From Paragordius varius (Eukaryota > Nematomorpha), in assembly GCA_964247055.1 (NCBI GenBank), contig OZ176053.1, forward strand, positions 5,394,001 through 5,458,000: DNA of 64,000 bases. Direction: 5' to 3'. The notes under the pieces are model-generated. The model was not told the origin of the DNA, did no database searches, and worked only from the letters and a program-made list of their open reading frames with translations. The translations under genes were made by a program, and so were the position numbers. Shown here piece after piece: positions 11,701 through 47,651 of the stretch (its first letter is position 1; each line of letters opens with the position of its first letter).

Positions 11701-14700
11701 TTAATCCCCGAGATCGAGCCGCATTATCCTTAAATCCTGAGGAAATTTACGACAAAATACTGTGATAGCCTTTAGGGTACCTTCCACAACCGGAAGAAAA
11801 AAGTCAATGAGATGATGGAAATGGCAGTTGTCCCTACATCTTTTGATTATATAGTTATTTGATTTTACCCGATTGAAAAACACATAAATTTATCAATTTC
11901 TTCCCTATTCGGACAGTTTATGAATAAATATCAAGCTTGTTATACATTTCCGCTCAAAGCCACTATTAAATGAAATATATTTACCAATACATAAGATTGT
12001 CATAAAAAATATAAAAAACAATTCTATGATATAAAAAATAATGTATCATCTAGTAGCACCTTATGATTTTATTTAAGGCCTTTATCAAAACACAAACTAA
12101 TCCTTAATACAGAATTAAATTTATATCTCATTTTCCAATACATAATGGTTTGACATTCTGACAAACTTTGATAGAATATTATATAAGAGAGTATATATTG
12201 TTTTTATCCATTATTTACTGACTAGAGCATGATTGATAAATACAAATATACATGGCCTTGAAACAACTTTAAAGATACGCAGCCATTATTTATGGGACAT
12301 TTAATATTATATAGATATCATTTTACTAAAATGTTATTATTTCCTTATAATTGTTTGGTAGGCGCACCAATCAAAAGGGATTGCACCTTGAATCAAATTG
12401 TGGATATTATATATTTAAAAAACATTTTTTTACTGATAACTCAACTATGGTTTTTAATTCCAAGTCCACTTTTGCCCAACGAGATTCCTTTATTTATGTT
12501 GGGATCAAAGGGACACAAATTAAATATTATTCTAAAATATTTCACCATTATAATCAAAAATCTGTGGAATTGCGCTATGATTATTAAATAAATTTAATTG
12601 GTGCTTTAAATATAGGTTTCTAAACTAAAATATGTTTGCTTAATAAGTATTTTTTTGTGCCTAATTTTTTAAATTAATTAAATGATTATTTGGCTAATTA
12701 TGAATCATTCTTTGTCACTGAATCTGGCATAATTAACGGTAGTTATATGTGGATATCATAAATAATAACGCCATAAGATTATGAAAAAATTATCAATTGT
12801 TAAATTATTTATTTAAAGTGTTATAATATAATTTTTTTCATTATGCATTAACTAAAGATCATATGTTGTGAAGTACATATATCAATCAAAGCTTTTAAAT
12901 ATGATTATAACAAAATTTTTTAACTATGCTCAATACTTTATTTTCATTTGCACTAACTAAATTCTTTCTCATTTATCATTAATTTCAATAAACAAATGTT
13001 ATCTCAATTATACATGACTAATCAATAATTTATAAATTCTTTCGATTTCAGGTATTAATATCTAATTTATAATTTAATTTACTTTTTGGTATCAACATTT
13101 AGGCTTAACACTTGTTATGAATTTTCTTATCAGAATTCAGCGTATTTCTGTGCAGAAAAAATGGACACGTCCAAAAAATAATGTATTTTATATAAAAAAT
13201 CCGTTTATAATTATAAAAACAGCAAATATATTAAATACCTATTTTTCTTAAACAATCCTGGCTATAATTTAATTAATATATTTGAAAGGAATTTCGTCTT
13301 TTTTAATATGATAACAAGACCTATTTAAGTATCTAAATATTGAAATTTCGTTTTTTTCAAAAGTTTTTCAAATACCTTACATCATCTCTCCTAAGGTTGG
13401 CTCTAATCTATTTATGGATTTATTCGGTGACTGTAATTCATTAGTGTGATTTTTAAAAAAATAACACAAAAGCGCAAATTGTATCACTAAGACGCTTGAT
13501 TTTTTATAAATATATTTTAATTTTTTTAGAAATCTATTTTGCTTTTCAAATGCCTTACTTTAACAATAACTAATTGATAATTTGTTACCATCTTTTGTGC
13601 GAAACTATCCTTTGTGAAATTTTTAATTTGAAATATGACTAATTTTATATCCCTTTTCTGCTTCATTTGTATTAAACATAGCAAGAGTCTTAGTAAATGC
13701 AATGGATGAAGTTGATTAATGGGATAATTATTTTATAATTATCTATTTGAATAAAAATAAGGAATGTTGGTATTGTCACAATATTTCGGAATATGGGCCC
13801 ATTTAAATTCAATATCAATTTTTTAATAAATATCCGAACATAGTCGGGCCAATATCGCTGTATATTGATATATTTTTCAAAATAAAGTCCCCAAAATAAA
13901 TTTTGAAGCATTTTAGCGCTGAAGTTAGACTATAATAAATTATAATATTGGCTGCCTGGTTGTAAAAACAACGTGGTTTAAAATCTAATTTTGTTTAAGT
14001 TAAAAGGTTTAAATTTTTTATCGTTTGAAGGCAAAAAATATGGTTCATCCGCCGGATAGGGCTCTATTATTTGTAGCAAAAATCCGCGATATAAAAATAA
14101 CATAACTTTTAAGTGATTTTTTGGATTAACTTAAGACAAGGATCTCCCACAAATATCTTCGCGGCTGCTTTGATAACTTTTGTTTTTTTATTTATTTTTA
14201 GCTCAATTTTAAATGATATATCTTCTAAATAATTGTAAATTTTTGATTGAAATTCAATTATTTATTTTTTAACATTTTTTCCCTGATAGACCATATTATA
14301 TCAAACAATTGGTTTAAAATATTATTATATATGCAAAAATTATAGTACACTCGTTTTTTTAATTGACTGGTTGCTTTGTTAATATACGCCATCATATAGA
14401 TATAAAGTGGATTTGTAATTTTTGCCGATCTTGACACTGTGAAAATCAATCATGGTTTTAGTTATTTCCGATTTCAAGGCAAAAATTTAAGCCAAGTGCG
14501 ATTTGAACTAACCGCTGGGTAGATATTTTTTGTACTATAAACCACCATATAAAGATAATGTGGCTTTGAAGCAAATATAGAGACTATTGTATTGAATAAT
14601 GCTTTTAGGCATTTTCGGTGTATAAGCCTAAATAAAGTTTTTTTGAATATTTTGCTCGCCAATAAAAATGAACAAAAAATATGTATTTAAAAATATAATT

Positions 14701-15675
14701 TTTTATCGCACAAAAAAGGCTTTATTGTGCATTTAAAAAGAATGCTAAATTAATTTTAAGGTTTCGAATGCTAATAGTCTTTTCAATCTACTCTAAAAAA
14801 CAATAGACCCAAGATTTTCCTTTTTACCTATAAAATAATTTATTTTAAAAATTTTATTCCAAATTAAACATGGGGGTTTAACACCTACATGATACTCGTT
14901 TGATCAAAAAAAATTAAATGTAAAATAATTCTTTTTTATAAAGCATACAAAGATTATTTGGTTTTAGGCTGTTTATTATATCTATGTTTATAATAATACC
15001 ATAAATGACGTTTTAAAGCTACTATTTTTTATTATAAAAAATAAATCATTTTAAAAACGTGTAATTAAAATTATCATTTATGTATATGTTTTGTTCAAAT
15101 CATTAACTTTTAATCATTTTAATCGCATTTTTTACACCACAAAATTTTTACCAAACTTATAATACAATCAATAAATATAATTAATATCGAATTGAATGTT
15201 AAACTTGTATTAAACATTTTCGCTTATTAAATAATTTTGCATATAAATACAAAATTACATATAAATGTATGCATATATTTCCGTATTTCTTTACAGATTT
15301 AATGCAAATTACTATTACTGCATAACAAATAGCATAAATATTCAATCATAGTTATATTGGCATTGAAATTACTATTCCTTCTAAACTTTTGAATGATTTT
15401 TTTACACAAAAAAAGGAGAATAAATCACCATTCTTTATGAATCGCCGACACACATGTCAAAAATCAACTTGAATATGGCATAAATTTTGCTGAATAATTT
15501 ATTTTTGATAAAATTCATAAAGATCACAAGATTTATACGTATGCATAAAAAGCCAAATTAAAATGAAGACCAGCGTAATCGTGTTTGTTTTATATATGGA
15601 AAATGTTTTTTTCATATTTAATCCATAACTTTTATAATAATGACAAAAAAGATTGCCGCTAAATAGTGTGTATAA
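11701..15675. other. Gene-poor stretch upstream of the cotransporter
   Basis: It is AT-rich with scattered short frames. An overlapping-frame region at 12292-12600 is discussed under rejected items. An 11-bp palindrome ATCCGCCGGAT lies near 14048. An upstream 5' exon of the cotransporter may lie here but I cannot identify it. Confidence 0.5.
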
Positions 15676-15792
15676 ATCCATCAACCTCATAACATATATC
15701 AAAAAAGTAATGAATCTCGGATCACAAACGCTTTATTTTATCAAAGTCCAATACATTTAAATAATGAAAATATCAATAAAAATAATGAAGAA

Positions 15793-37417
<21,625 letters not shown>

Positions 37418-40400
37418 ATTTATCCCGATTTGGTTAAAAATTATTAAAAATTGTAATCATTTCGCATTGTGTCGATATTACGAGTTATGCACAAAGGAAG
37501 GAAACCCCAAAATGCCAAATATTAATTAATTTTTAATTAAACACATGATGGCTAAAAAAAATTTTTTATAATTTAAACTAATATATATACTCAATAACAA
37601 TTTATTGTATTACAATTATTTGTGTCTTGTATAATAACATAGCTAACACCGCATAATATATACATTACAATTTTTTTTATTTTCTTATCCAATCAAACGC
37701 TACAAATCGTTTTTCATTTATATATTTTTTAACTTTATTTTGCGCAATTATTCATACTAGTCTCCTACTTAATACAATTTATACGAAATGTTCAAAACAC
37801 AACTAATTCTTTAGAATATTTAAAACAACTTTTAAAATTACATATATCATGCATACCTTTGTTAATAAAGAAATAGTTGAAGGCTTTTTATATATCATAG
37901 TGTTCTATATGTGACAAATTTAAAAAGCGGGTTGTTATACAGTAAAAATTTTAATTATAAAGAAAAAATACGTAAATATTTTTTTAAAAAAAACCATAGT
38001 TTTGAGCATTCATCTTTTCTTAATAGCCTTTATGTTTACGATTATGATATAATTAGTGTGTTACCAGTTTACATCTCGATTCCTTATTTAACGATGGTTT
38101 TTTCATACAAATATTTATTTTTCACTTTTTACGCTTTTTCTTTAATTTCAATCAATTTACACTGTACATAATATCTCCTTTTTTATTATGTAGTATTAAA
38201 TCAGCGTTTGGGACCAAAAATCTAAGAATCGCAAATTATTAAAGACCTATTCAGAAGCGATGTTTGATTTGTTTAACACCTTACATGGTTTTTGAAACCT
38301 CTAATTACCAATAACTCTCTAAAAATTACCAAGGCTATTCTATTATTTTAAACTAATTTATCTCTTTAATTCAAGATTTGGATTTTATATTATTGAAACA
38401 TAAATTGTGGGAATGCCTTCTTAGTCGTCAATTGTTTACATCACCCAGGCTCCATAATCTAAGCGACTAATAATATTCTCTATCCATAAATTTTGAATGT
38501 TTCTATATCGGTGCTAGATTGGCAAATGTCTTTTTGTCGGTTAAGAGTTGAAATGTTTAAAATGAAACTAGGCAAACACCAATTTATATCTCAATTTTTA
38601 AACTTAAATTTAAGATCTTTTTACCCAAACTTACCCATAGCGTTTGTTCACGCGATCATATAATTCCGGAAATTTTTGGTACGTCTCATGAACATTGCTT
38701 CATAGAGAAAAGATACCTTATGATTATTCATTTATAAACAAAGAATGTTTAATTTTGCGTTTTTTAAAAATTTTCATATATAATAACTTACCGAATATTT
38801 GATAAAAACATATAATTATTGTTTTTTATGATGATGATTTATAAATAATTAAACCTAAATAGCGAATCCGATAAATTTAAAGCTAAGGTTAAAAGTTATA
38901 AAGGGATATTCTCAAATATATGAATTTGGATGAAAAGCTGGCGAAAATGATAAAAAAATAAGGAAAAATCTATATTACATCGCGTATTTAGCTTTTTAGG
39001 TGTGAAACAAACGGTTTAATATATGCGTGTTCTAATCACTTTCTAATAATGAATCCTACATGGCCGATTCATAAAAATTCTGTTTTAACCAATCTGCATA
39101 AAATTCATTACCTACGATTTTTTATAATCATTTTTCAAACCGTTAATTTGGTTGAAAATGAATTGACAGTATATTGATATCATGACTTTAACCTCGTTTT
39201 GTTTTTTAAAGTTAAATCTTGGTTTAGGGCAAAGAATTAAAAAAGCTCTCTTATTTTTCTATAAATATATTGCTCCAAAGAATTGAATACTTTTGTTTTA
39301 TTTATACCAAAATTTATTATAATTAAATCATTTTACGATAAAAGTTCAAAGATTAGATCGTTTGATAAAATAATTTAATATACAAATTACAAAAATTTTC
39401 AATAGTTAGGCTATTAACAGTTATTTTTCATATATTTAAGATTCTTTTGATTCATCCTAATTTTGAGTATGAAAAAAAAACACATTTTATCATCTTGTAA
39501 TCTAGTTTGTAATCTAGTTATATTGAATGGATATTACACCAATATATAATTCACCTGTTTTACTCTTGAATCCATCAGTAATATTGCACATTAAATATTA
39601 ATCCGTAGTGTTTAAATTACTGACACTAAAAACAAATATATAGATTAATCAAAACATATCACTAGACTTTAAGTCCACTTGAAACATTGTATAAGATTAG
39701 AAATTAATTATCACTCTATAATTGTTACAACAATACTGTATTTTAAAATATTTTGCTGTTTGCAATATAAGTTTTAAGAGGATTATTTTTTGATATCACA
39801 AAATTATCAATGAACTTTTTTTTTGAAAAAAAAAACATCTGAAAATGTCGATTGAATAAATTAATTTAGGCTAAACAAAATATTTATTGCCTTAAAATGA
39901 TGATAATTTTATTAAATCCCCAAATTTTAATGAATTAATTTCATTTTTTATATATATATATATATGCTTATTTTCAAACCTTTGTAAACTTTTACCATTG
40001 AATAACCACCTGTCAATCAATTAGTCAAACGATATTCCATTTGTCAATGTTTTCCCGACTAATAAATCGACTTTAAAATCCCATATTTAAATTTTGTTAA
40101 TGTAGAGTATTTTTATTTGATGAATTATAGAATTAATGAAACCCTTTTTAGCAAGTATAGATAGAAATTAGTATTACGTTTAAAAATAAATTAATCCAAC
40201 TTTAACTCAAATGCAAATATTAATATAGACTAAATTAAACGTATTTAAAACTAATCAATTAATTGTGGGAAATACAATAACAATTTTTTGACAAATTTTA
40301 ATTTTTAATTTTACATTGTCTCGGGCCGGGGTGTCCAACACGCGCCCGCTGATACTTTATGTGCGGCCCGCTTTTGGTAATCCATAGTTTGCCAAATTAT

Positions 40401-43400
40401 GATTATAAAATCTTAGTAATGATATTTATCAAACAATATTCTAAATTAGTCTATCCAATTGGCAAAAACTAGGAAAAATGGTTATATTGTGTTTGCATTT
40501 TATAGTAGTATATTTAAAATCCAAAAAATTATTTATGAATGTCCATATAATTAAAAATACAATCTATGAATCCATTTGTGTTGGATCCTGGTCTATGGCA
40601 TGATACAAATATGTTAATCTTTGATTGATGCTTTTTAAAAGCGGTCCCAGATACGATCCTGATATTCAATAATATTGAAGCCCCAACTCTTCGATAGGTC
40701 CATAATCTACAATCTAAGTTAATTGTCACAAAAAAAGTTATTAAATATGTGTATAATATTTTCCATAACCCAAATATTGCGCTTACCAGATAAAAATATA
40801 TTTTACCAAGTTTTTCAAAATTGTTATTATAAAATGGTTTTTAAATGCCATTGTATATCTGGAAAAAGGATGAAATTTATTTTATTAATAATAATTATTT
40901 CATAAATTATGTAGGCTGGATAAAAATGTGAATATATGTTTTATCTATTTATCCAAATACAATTTTTTGATATTTCAAATAAAAAACTTCAAAGATTAAG
41001 ATTTTTTTGTAAAAAGATAGTATCATAAAATTTATATTTATGCACACACATTTTGTTATTTTATTACATATTTTTATCAACATTTTTATGTTAGTAATGT
41101 GGATTATTTTTCTGGTATTTTCTCAAAATTATATATATTTTTTATCTATTCATAAAAAAAGAATAGAGCTATGCAATTAAAATCGGACACCAGATAAAAA
41201 AATATTTAGTTTATAAAACTACGCATATTTAACCATTAAAGCCAGTTGTTAAATAGTTATAAATCACAATTTTTTCAGATAGTTTACTCTGTTTGCATCA
41301 AATCTTCTATATAAATTCATGTGAACTAATTCAAAAAATGAACAAAAATATTAATTATCCTAAATTTATTTATGCCTGTACCCTTTTCTAACCTTTAAAT
41401 TTAAAAACTTTTGTGGTAAATGGGGTTATTAAAACATATTTTTATGATACAAAACTGAGCGAAAATTTAAACTACGAACATTATATCATTATTAAACGGT
41501 ATTGCACAAAATCGGTTCTAGTCGTTTAAAAATTTGTGGAATTTTTATCAAAATATATCATTTTTTAAAAAAAAATAAATTAAAACTGATTTAATCAATC
41601 AACTTGGTACTGGTCATATTTTAACGTTTTTATCGATTTTAAACAAATATACTCAAAAATTTGTAAATATCTACCTAATAATCACGTTTATAACACTTAA
41701 TTTTATCACAAGAATATAATTCGCACATAAATTGACATACAGAAAACATTCTTTTGAAGTGTTTTTTATTTTTCACTTTTGTGTGTTTGAATAAGAAATT
41801 TTGAAAAAAAAATTTTGATTAACACAGCACGCAGCACCAAGCGCTTTATTTGGCTCTTAAACTTTTGATCCCTTACTACTATTTGTCCTTTTTTATCTCG
41901 CATTTTGTAGACAAATTGGCTTGTTATAGCATGTAAGGTAAAATATACATCAAACTCTTTTCTGTATAAAAGAAAGATAAAATAAAGAGCAAATATTCTT
42001 TCCATCTCTGGTATAATTTTAAGAAATATTCAAAGCAACAAAATATTGTTAATTCATTCCCACTTAAAATAATATTTTTTATTTACCTAACTTCTTACCA
42101 CAGGTTCAGTTCAAAAGGTGTTATGATGGCATCTTTTCAATAAAAACTAACTAAATTGTACCATAAAATAATTTTATTTTAATTTTTTATTAACCGCCAT
42201 CCATGATAATTTCAAGCACAACTCAAACATTGAAGTATTATAGTTTTGTTATTAACAAGTTTTAAGAGAATTAGAGCATTATTATGTATTATATCTTTTG
42301 TTAAGACTTTTTTTCTAGATTTTATCTCCAAGAATTTGTCATATATAAAAGTAAAATAGGTAAAATATGCTTATAAAATATTCCAATTTCAGTAAATTTG
42401 CGTGCGTACGATATTTTTATGGTAGAGTTATGTTATAAAATACGATAAAGAGATTTTCGTTAATATACAATTTACCGTTATGGAGGAAAACAATTATTAT
42501 GATCAGAATTTACAATAAAAATTTAAAATTAAACTAGATTCTACCAATAATTTATCTGAAAAGTGTGATATTGTCAATATTGTCAACAGTTACCAATTAT
42601 ACGAACTGCCGTTCACTTTAAACAATAAAACTGTTAAATGAGTATTGCTAATTCAAACAATAAACAGAATAATTAGCTATCTATTATAAATATAAGTAAA
42701 TTATATTGTAAGGAACTTAAGTGCTTTTAAGCACCAATTTCGACTTATGTCGGCACTTTAATTTACTCTGTTGCCTTTTATATGCCGGCGCGCTTGAAAT
42801 CAAAAAATATATTTAAAATATTGAAGATATTTGTTGAATTCCACCTAAATATTTATAGATTTATTCCGTTATTATCCACCAGAATTCCTAATATTTAATA
42901 ATGAAGACCTTATCTTAAGATTTTGTTTTATATTTTGCATAATGGCGCCTTAAAATTATTGTCAATCAAAACTTTAATGTGGATTTTGCGCTAAAAAGAA
43001 ATGCAAATTCGTTGCATAACTCTGTGTTCTTTCATTTGTATTATTTGTTAAACTATAATTTTCCCACACACTGTATGTGATTCTTTCTAAATGAACACAA
43101 AATGCAAACTTTTTTATCACTTATTCTTTGATGTTCAAATCGTCATTTCAAACAAAACAAAAATGATCTTAAGAAGACTCCATATTCTTTATTTACATAA
43201 GCATGACACTTGTTTCAATTTAAATGATGCTTCGCTGTATGTTTATCAATATCCATTCCAAATTATAACAAATTAAGAACTTAATTCTTTACCATTTTTT
43301 GCCAAAATATTTTCACACAAAGATCAAACATGAGCGAATATTTTTTCAGTAAAAAAATAACTCATGTAATTATTATTAATTTTAAACCGAAAATATTTTT

Positions 43401-43938
43401 TTGATGATGATACGAAAACGATAACCTATAAAAATATTATAAACTATGAGAAAATTCAAAATCCATCTCAAATCATATAATTAATTTTATATTTTCTTTT
43501 AAAGTTGAATTAATATAAAAAATTGTCATTCATCACATATTCATTTTTTGAAAGTATATCAGCTTAAAAACCTTATTTTTTTTCGAGAATACTTTTATTA
43601 AGTACAAATATAATCCTTATTTTACTAATCTGTTTCATGTTGTTGTAATATCAATTTAACATACTGGAAATATGTATTATATTCTAATAACTTTTATAAA
43701 GTATATATGGTTGTGTACCATTGACCAACTTTTACTTAATCGACACTTTTACAAATCAATATATAATTTCAAAAGCCATTTATTCTGAAATATTTTATCG
43801 ATTTGTGGCAAATTTCAAATAAAATTCTTACAATTAAAAGTATTTTATTAGCTTATCCTATATTTTTGGCTACCACCTGTCAATCATCCAAATTATTCAC
43901 AATATAAAATTGTGAAAGTGTTCAGAATATTCTTTACC
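37418..43938. other. Gene-poor interval between kcc and the zinc-finger gene
   Basis: Apart from the hAT MITE at 40326-40590 I see no recognisable element or exon in 6.5 kb. Short frames here (for example 37911-38171) are hydrophobic AT-rich noise. A small cluster of hairpins and CG-rich sequence lies at 42721-42793. The 5' exon(s) and promoter of the zinc-finger gene should lie in the right half. Confidence 0.5.
40326..40590. mobile_element. hAT-type MITE, diverged copy
   Basis: It starts CCGGGGTGTCCAACACGCGC with GTGCGGCCCG following, and ends CATTTGTGTTGGATCCTG. Flanks GTCTCGGG (40318-40325) and GTCTATGG (40591-40598) agree in six of eight bases, consistent with an old 8-bp duplication. 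It is related to 6616-6830 and more closely to 59900-60180. Confidence 0.7.
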
Positions 43939-45324
43939 ATGTTTAATAATATACTTGAAAACGGTATCGACGTAGCTAAATCTAATACTAATCAGACATA
44001 TGATAGCGCCCTTAAAAAAACAGACTTGAATTTTCAAGCAATGACCACTTCTTTATTTTATCAGCAATATTATTGGTTATATAAATATCAGAGCCGATTT
44101 TTATCAGGACATCAACAGTGCATTTCATCGCCCCAAAATCGAATCTTTGATGGAAAACAACGAAATTTTATGGCTCATTCTACTTACGTCCCATCTACAT
44201 CATTACATAATCAAACGTATCCTATAAAATATTCTAATAGAACTCAATTAGTATCATCTAATATAGTAGAACGTTTCGACAAAAGAAAAATTAAAACTCA
44301 TTGTACTATTCCAACACCAATAAGTCACAATAATATGAATTTAAATTTACCAAACACCACAAAAACGGATGATATAAACGACATGGTTCTGAAAAAATGC
44401 AAAAATTTGGCCGAGGGACCCTTAAAAGAAGGTAATTGCTATGACAAAAACAACAATAATAATCGTATAAAACGGAAATATGTCAGGAAAAGATTTAAAA
44501 CCAATCATTTTGCCTTCCCTTATGAAACCAGTGTTAATACCAAAGATAAAAATCAAGGAAATCCTATGAATCCTATACAACAGACAATTAAAAAACCTCC
44601 TTTACCGAAGTTTCACATCGATTCCATTTTGGGCCTCTCATCATTATCAGAACCAATACATATGGTGAAATCAAATTGCAATTCAATACACAGCGGTCCG
44701 AAAATTTCTCAATGTTCAAACACTGGACATCAATCAAATAGTAAAAATCCAATCATACCTTTGGCATACGCCCACAGCAATGGTCACTCAAACAATAAAA
44801 CTACTCTGAGAACCACCATTCCGAATTTTAATAGTTTAAGTAATTTGAACAAGTTGCAAAAATTGATGAAAATTCAAGATTTAAATCAGTTCCGACCAAT
44901 AACAAAAAATATTGAGGAAACCGTTATTGACTCTAGACTAGAGTTTCCAAGCTCTCCAGAAAAGAGTGATGTATTTGAGTTGCCGTTTTCAGATCCAGAA
45001 AAATCTATGGAAAAATCAATTTGTGATGATGTGAATGGCCTTAAAGCAAATTCCTCTCTATCAACAGTCAATAATGCAAGCAATGGTTCTAATCGCCACC
45101 TCTGTATATTTTGTGGAAAATATTATTCTAGGAGATATGGACTAAAAATTCATTTGCGAACTCATACAGGCTATAAGCCATTAAAATGTAAATTTTGTGA
45201 ACGATCTTTCGGAGATCCAAGTAACCTAAATAAACACATTCGATTGCATTTGTCTCACCTCAACAAACTTAAAACCAACAAAATTACGAATGTCAAATAT
45301 GTGCCTTTGGCCGAAAAATCTTAA
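43939..45324 (+). CDS. prdm13: C2H2 zinc-finger protein resembling PRDM13
   Basis: Open exon of 461 codons from the first ATG. The frame also reads upstream through an AG (GTTCAG at 43919-43924), so a 5' exon is possible. Two adjacent fingers are near the C terminus: C389-x2-C392-x12-H405-x3-H409 (LCIFCGKYYSRRYGLKIHLR) and C417-x2-C420-x12-H433-x3-H437 (CKFCERSFGDPSNLNKHIRL), joined by TGYKPLK. Phrases YSR-YGLKIH-RTHTG-KPLKCK and FGDPSNLNKH-RLH are, from memory, those of PRDM13, a neuronal repressor. The first ~385 residues are Asn/Ser/Thr-rich with no PR (SET-like) domain, and the third tandem finger of vertebrate PRDM13 is missing. An AATAAA lies at 45497-45502. It likely acts as a nuclear DNA-binding regulator; orthology is probable but not proven. 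Confidence 0.75.
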   Translation: MFNNILENGIDVAKSNTNQTYDSALKKTDLNFQAMTTSLFYQQYYWLYKYQSRFLSGHQQCISSPQNRIFDGKQRNFMAHSTYVPSTSLHNQTYPIKYSNRTQLVSSNIVERFDKRKIKTHCTIPTPISHNNMNLNLPNTTKTDDINDMVLKKCKNLAEGPLKEGNCYDKNNNNNRIKRKYVRKRFKTNHFAFPYETSVNTKDKNQGNPMNPIQQTIKKPPLPKFHIDSILGLSSLSEPIHMVKSNCNSIHSGPKISQCSNTGHQSNSKNPIIPLAYAHSNGHSNNKTTLRTTIPNFNSLSNLNKLQKLMKIQDLNQFRPITKNIEETVIDSRLEFPSSPEKSDVFELPFSDPEKSMEKSICDDVNGLKANSSLSTVNNASNGSNRHLCIFCGKYYSRRYGLKIHLRTHTGYKPLKCKFCERSFGDPSNLNKHIRLHLSHLNKLKTNKITNVKYVPLAEKS

Positions 45325-46957
45325 TTTTTCAGAAAGAAATATTCTTTTGCAAAAAATGAATAATTTATATTTTTATCATATTATATTTATATATTAATTG
45401 TAAGTCACCAAATAATTATAACCATTATCAATCAATTAGACAATGTATTGTGCTATTATTTTATACTACAATTTTTTTATGTTTATTAAAAATATCAATA
45501 AACGTTATTTCTTTTTTTAATATTCGCAAGTCTTGAAGCAATTATATAACTCATAATTATCTATGAAAATCAATAAAATTATGATTGACAGGTTGGTGTA
45601 ATATTATTTCTCTAGAAAAATCCAGCTAAATAAAAAAATTAAATGTTAAGAGGAAAATTGAGCATGAAATTATAAATTTTTTATTCAATATATATAAATA
45701 ACTGTTTAATTAAAAAGGAAACATATTTTTTAGAGGTGTGTATTGCGTTAATTGTCAGAATATAATTGTAATAACCAAATTGGACACAATTATTTTTTTA
45801 ATAATTTTATTTTCGATATATAAATAAAGCAAATATAAGTTAAGTAAAAAGAATATTTTTTAAAGGTGTGTATTTTTGTGTTGAAAGGAAAATACCGACA
45901 ATCCACTTGACGATCAAAAAGTCTATTAAAAGACATATTTAAATGTAAGTTCACAATCATATTTTCAGCAAAAATTCTATCAAAAATCAATTTTAATTAT
46001 TTGGTTTACGGCAACAATATAGACATCCGTAAATGTATAATAATTTTTGACCTGAAATTTTAAAACCCTGGATATTACCAATAGATTAAAATAAAATTAT
46101 AATCGGATATTTTTTATTTAACTATATGAGAATAGAAAATTTTTTTTATAAAAAAATCATGTTTTAAGTAGTTTTTACTATAAACATTTATTTATAAAGT
46201 TATTTTTGGATTTCAGATACATTTTATTTTTATAGAAGATTATTTTTTAAGCGTTATATCAATGTAATAATATTGGTAACGGATATTTAGGTATTATAAA
46301 TTTAATTTAGTATTGTGTGAAAAATGTAAATACTATTATTAGCTTAAATAAATATTTTGTAAAATAAATAGTATTACAATTTGATACAACTTAAATCTCG
46401 ATTTGTTTTATTTCAAGTGTCTAAATGTCTACTGGTTAATACTTGAACGTTTTTAAAATATAAATTTTCTAGTTTTATTTTAAGTTTATTCATATAATAA
46501 ATATTATAAAAACTCTATATTTAGGATACTTTTTATATAGAAATAGATGGACTTTTTAAAAAACAATTAAAATATGATATTTTAGTTTAAAGAATATATT
46601 AGTTTGAAACCCTAAGGATGCTAAAATATAGTTATGACAGAATACCGTGATAACTAACAAAAAAAAATAAAAAAAACGTGATATTTAGAATAATAAAATA
46701 TTTGCCCATTAAATGTTAAATATTAACAATTATCAAAAATCGGCAGCCACGATAATAATATACGTTTTCCGCCAAACTATTCAAGTTTAATATTTGAACG
46801 GACCATATTACCACTTCAATATAATTTTTATTAAAAACACATAAAATTAAATTTTATCCGTTTACCGGGATATCTTGACCGTGTGCATGAGAAAGGCTAT
46901 GAAATTGTAAATTATAATAGTACACAAAATTAACTAAGATGTATATAACAAAGTAAA

Positions 46958-47651
46958 TATATACCATTTACACCTACATTTCAAATTTACCCTCGATCAT
47001 ACAAATTCACTTAATACAATCACCCTAAAAAAATATTATGGTTTTAAAAATCAAAAATTACCAATGAGTTTAAAATATACCATTTCTTCAAAAATGTCCT
47101 TGAACACTTCAGTTGGTCCTTTGACTTTTTTTGTTTTGCTTTTAACTTTTATCAATCAAATCGTATATCAATCTTCTATATTATCATTTTTAACATAAAT
47201 TTTAAATCTATATCAACTTTAAATAATTGAGCAGCCGTATATCTTAATTACTTTCTTAAAATTATTTTGGATATTTATATAATTTTAACACCAATTAAAA
47301 AATATATAAGTTTTCTGCATTCTTTATTTTTCTTTGAAAACATTAAAAAGTTAATAATTTTGTTAAATTGGAGAAAAATTAGTTGGAACAAAAAAATGGT
47401 TTTCGAATAAAAATTTATGAATAAATATATAATAAATAAAAAAAATTAGGTAAAAAAATAATAAAATAAAAAAATAAATGCAAAAATCATGGTTAAATCC
47501 AAATTAAAAAAATTTAAGGATAAACTTGAAATGTTCAAAGACCAACTTGAAGTGTCAAGGACTCTTGAAGTGAAAATGGTATATTTAAGGGTAAATTTAT
47601 ATGTTCAACGAGGGTATATATGAAGTAGGGTCAATATAAGGTGTAGATGAT
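46958..47651. repeat. MITE family F-like element with a family G copy inside
   Basis: The outer ends TATACCATTTACACCTACAT and AAGGTGTAGATGATATA are inverted. Family G occupies 47076-47583 (ATACCATTTCTTCAAAAATG, GTCCTTGAACACTTC, and at the right GAAGTGTCAAGG, GTGAAAATGGTATA). The flank TTTAAAATA/TATTTAAGG suggests a TA target. Confidence 0.65.

Noticed and set aside
12292-12600. Two overlapping frames, one with a faint FLYWCH-like start (TNQKGLHLESNCGYYIFKK)
   Set aside because: The Trp, Cys and His pattern of FLYWCH is absent and composition is that of the surrounding DNA. At most a very old relic.
37911-38171. 86-codon plus-strand frame after kcc
   Set aside because: Phe/Tyr/Ile-rich translation typical of AT-rich non-coding DNA, with no motif.
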